From contig JAEEGN010000288.1 of the NCBI GenBank assembly GCA_016280345.1, forward strand, positions 1 to 7,557: 7,557 nt of DNA, written 5' to 3'. The position numbers and the translations under genes are program-made. This stretch comes from Selenomonadaceae bacterium. GTDB taxonomy: Bacteria > Bacillota > Negativicutes > Selenomonadales > Selenomonadaceae. The notes under the pieces were generated by a model, which saw only the letters and a list, made by a program, of their open reading frames with translations, was not told where the DNA came from and did not search any database. Of this stretch, positions 6,641 through 7,557 are shown piece by piece (within the stretch, counting starts at the first letter, position 1; the number at the start of each line of letters is the position of its first letter).

Positions 6641-6679
6641 TACGGGTTCCGGCGGGGACGCGTCATCGGCGCCAGCCGG

Positions 6680-7557
6680 TCACTGCAGGAGGCCGGCGAG
6701 CGCGGTGCCGCACTCGCTGGTGGACGCCTTGCCGCCCTGGTCCGGCGTCAGCGAGATCTTCTTCACCAGCATCGTCTCGATGGCATCGATGATCTTGGCG
6801 CCCCAATCCTCATGGCCCAGGAAGTCCAGGAGCTGCGACGCCGCCCAGATCGAGGCCAGCGGGTTCGAGATGCCGCGGCCGGCGATGTCCGGCGCCGAGC
6901 CGTGGATGGGCTCGAACATGGACGGGAAGGTCCGGTCCGGATTCAGGTTGGCGCCCGCCGCCAGCCCCATGCCGCCGGCGATGGCCGCGCCGAGATCGGT
7001 CAGGATATCGCCGAAGAGATTGGAGGCCACGACGATCTGGAACCGTTTCGGATCCTTCACCATGAACATCGAAGCGGCGTCCACCATCAGCGAATACGTC
7101 TTGACGTCGGGGAACTCCTTGCCCACCTCGGCGAAGATCTGATCCCAGAACACCATCGAATAATTGAGGGCGTTGCCCTTGCTGACGGAGGTCAGCGTCT
7201 TCTTCTCCTTCTGGGCCAGCTGGTACGCGTAGCGGATGACCCGCTCGCAGCCCTTGCGGGAGAAGACGGCGTGCTGGATGGCGACCTCCTGGGGCGTATT
7301 CCTGTATAGCCAGGCGCCGGCGCCGGCGTACTCGCCCTCGCTGTTCTCGCGGATGAACGTCATGTCGATGTCTTCCACCTTGACGCCGGCCAGCGGGCAG
7401 ATGGCCCCCTTCAGGAGTTTCACCGGACGCAGGTTGATGTACTGGTCGAAATCGTGACGGATGCGGAGCAGGAGATCCCGCAGGGAAACGTGATCGGGCA
7501 CGCCGGGATAGCCGACGGCCCCCAGGAGGATCGCGTCATGCTGCTTCAGCGTTTCCA
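6680..7557 (-). CDS. dmlA: D-malate/tartrate dehydrogenase (decarboxylating), N-terminus beyond window edge
   Basis: A member of the isocitrate/isopropylmalate dehydrogenase superfamily that should oxidise D-malate to pyruvate and CO2 with NAD+ and Mg2+ or Mn2+. Relatives also act on tartrate or 3-isopropylmalate. I see 291 residues of about 350-360; roughly 60 N-terminal residues are missing. Counting from the first visible residue: GAVG (12-15), substrate arginines Arg33 and Arg43 in RIRHDFDQYINLRPV, RENSEGEY with Tyr76, Lys126 in SVSKGN, metal-binding Asp159, Asp183 and Asp187, and FEPIHGSAPDI for nucleotide binding. The DQYINLRPVKLL and PLAG context and GNALNYS fit the DmlA/TtuC branch better than LeuB, whose active site usually reads differently. 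The frame stays open to the window end, so the GTG at 7501 is internal. The gene converges on the HTH gene across the shared terminator. The exact substrate cannot be fixed from sequence alone. Confidence 0.9.
   Translation of the reverse strand, partial: ETLKQHDAILLGAVGYPGVPDHVSLRDLLLRIRHDFDQYINLRPVKLLKGAICPLAGVKVEDIDMTFIRENSEGEYAGAGAWLYRNTPQEVAIQHAVFSRKGCERVIRYAYQLAQKEKKTLTSVSKGNALNYSMVFWDQIFAEVGKEFPDVKTYSLMVDAASMFMVKDPKRFQIVVASNLFGDILTDLGAAIAGGMGLAAGANLNPDRTFPSMFEPIHGSAPDIAGRGISNPLASIWAASQLLDFLGHEDWGAKIIDAIETMLVKKISLTPDQGGKASTSECGTALAGLLQ

Noticed and set aside
1..7557. CRISPR array, tRNA, rRNA, insertion sequence or phage genes
   Set aside because: No regularly spaced repeats, cloverleaf or rRNA sequence, transposase or terminal inverted repeats were seen. 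All six genes look like ordinary chromosomal genes.

Overview
This window is GC-rich (about 60-65% by eye) and compact. It looks like the chromosome of a high-GC anaerobic member of the Bacillota (Clostridia or Negativicutes). Three things point there: the single-chain, clostridial-type PurL, the Lrp/AsnC regulator and aminotransferase pair that resembles Bacillus yugG-yugH (alaR-alaT), and strong AGGAGG-type ribosome binding sites. The assignment is an inference from gene types; no rRNA or other marker is present.

Layout. Positions 1-3563 (minus) hold purL, a large phosphoribosylformylglycinamidine synthase with its C-terminus cut off by the window edge. Upstream of it on the same strand, at 3668-4165, is a small YhcH/YjgK/YiaL-family cupin-like protein. 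The 104 bases between them hold two small hairpins and no convincing promoter, so the two genes may be co-transcribed. Positions 4166-4388 form a divergent control region: it has a very good extended -10 promoter pointing right, a weaker candidate pointing left, and a 10-bp palindrome on the rightward -10. Rightward come an Lrp/AsnC-family regulator (4389-4868) and, overlapping it by four bases, a class I aminotransferase of the AlaT/YugH type (4865-6046). Next, on the plus strand with its own promoter, is a 121-residue XRE-family helix-turn-helix protein (6234-6599), which ends in a strong hairpin terminator. Converging on that terminator from the right is a decarboxylating D-malate/tartrate dehydrogenase (6680-7557, minus) whose N-terminus lies outside the window.

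How the genes work together. The regulator and aminotransferase form one translationally coupled unit, probably for alanine/glutamate-pyruvate transamination with the regulator sensing an amino acid. PurL is de novo purine synthesis. The D-malate dehydrogenase would feed pyruvate, which is also the aminotransferase's likely keto acid, but this link is only metabolic inference.

No mobile element, CRISPR array, tRNA or rRNA was seen, and no gap exceeds 300 bases. I found no convincing evidence for an undescribed system. The most notable items are the YhcH-purL neighbourhood, the arrangement of the divergent promoter region, and several RNA hairpins close to ribosome binding sites. Very long open frames opposite purL and opposite the aminotransferase are codon-usage shadows.
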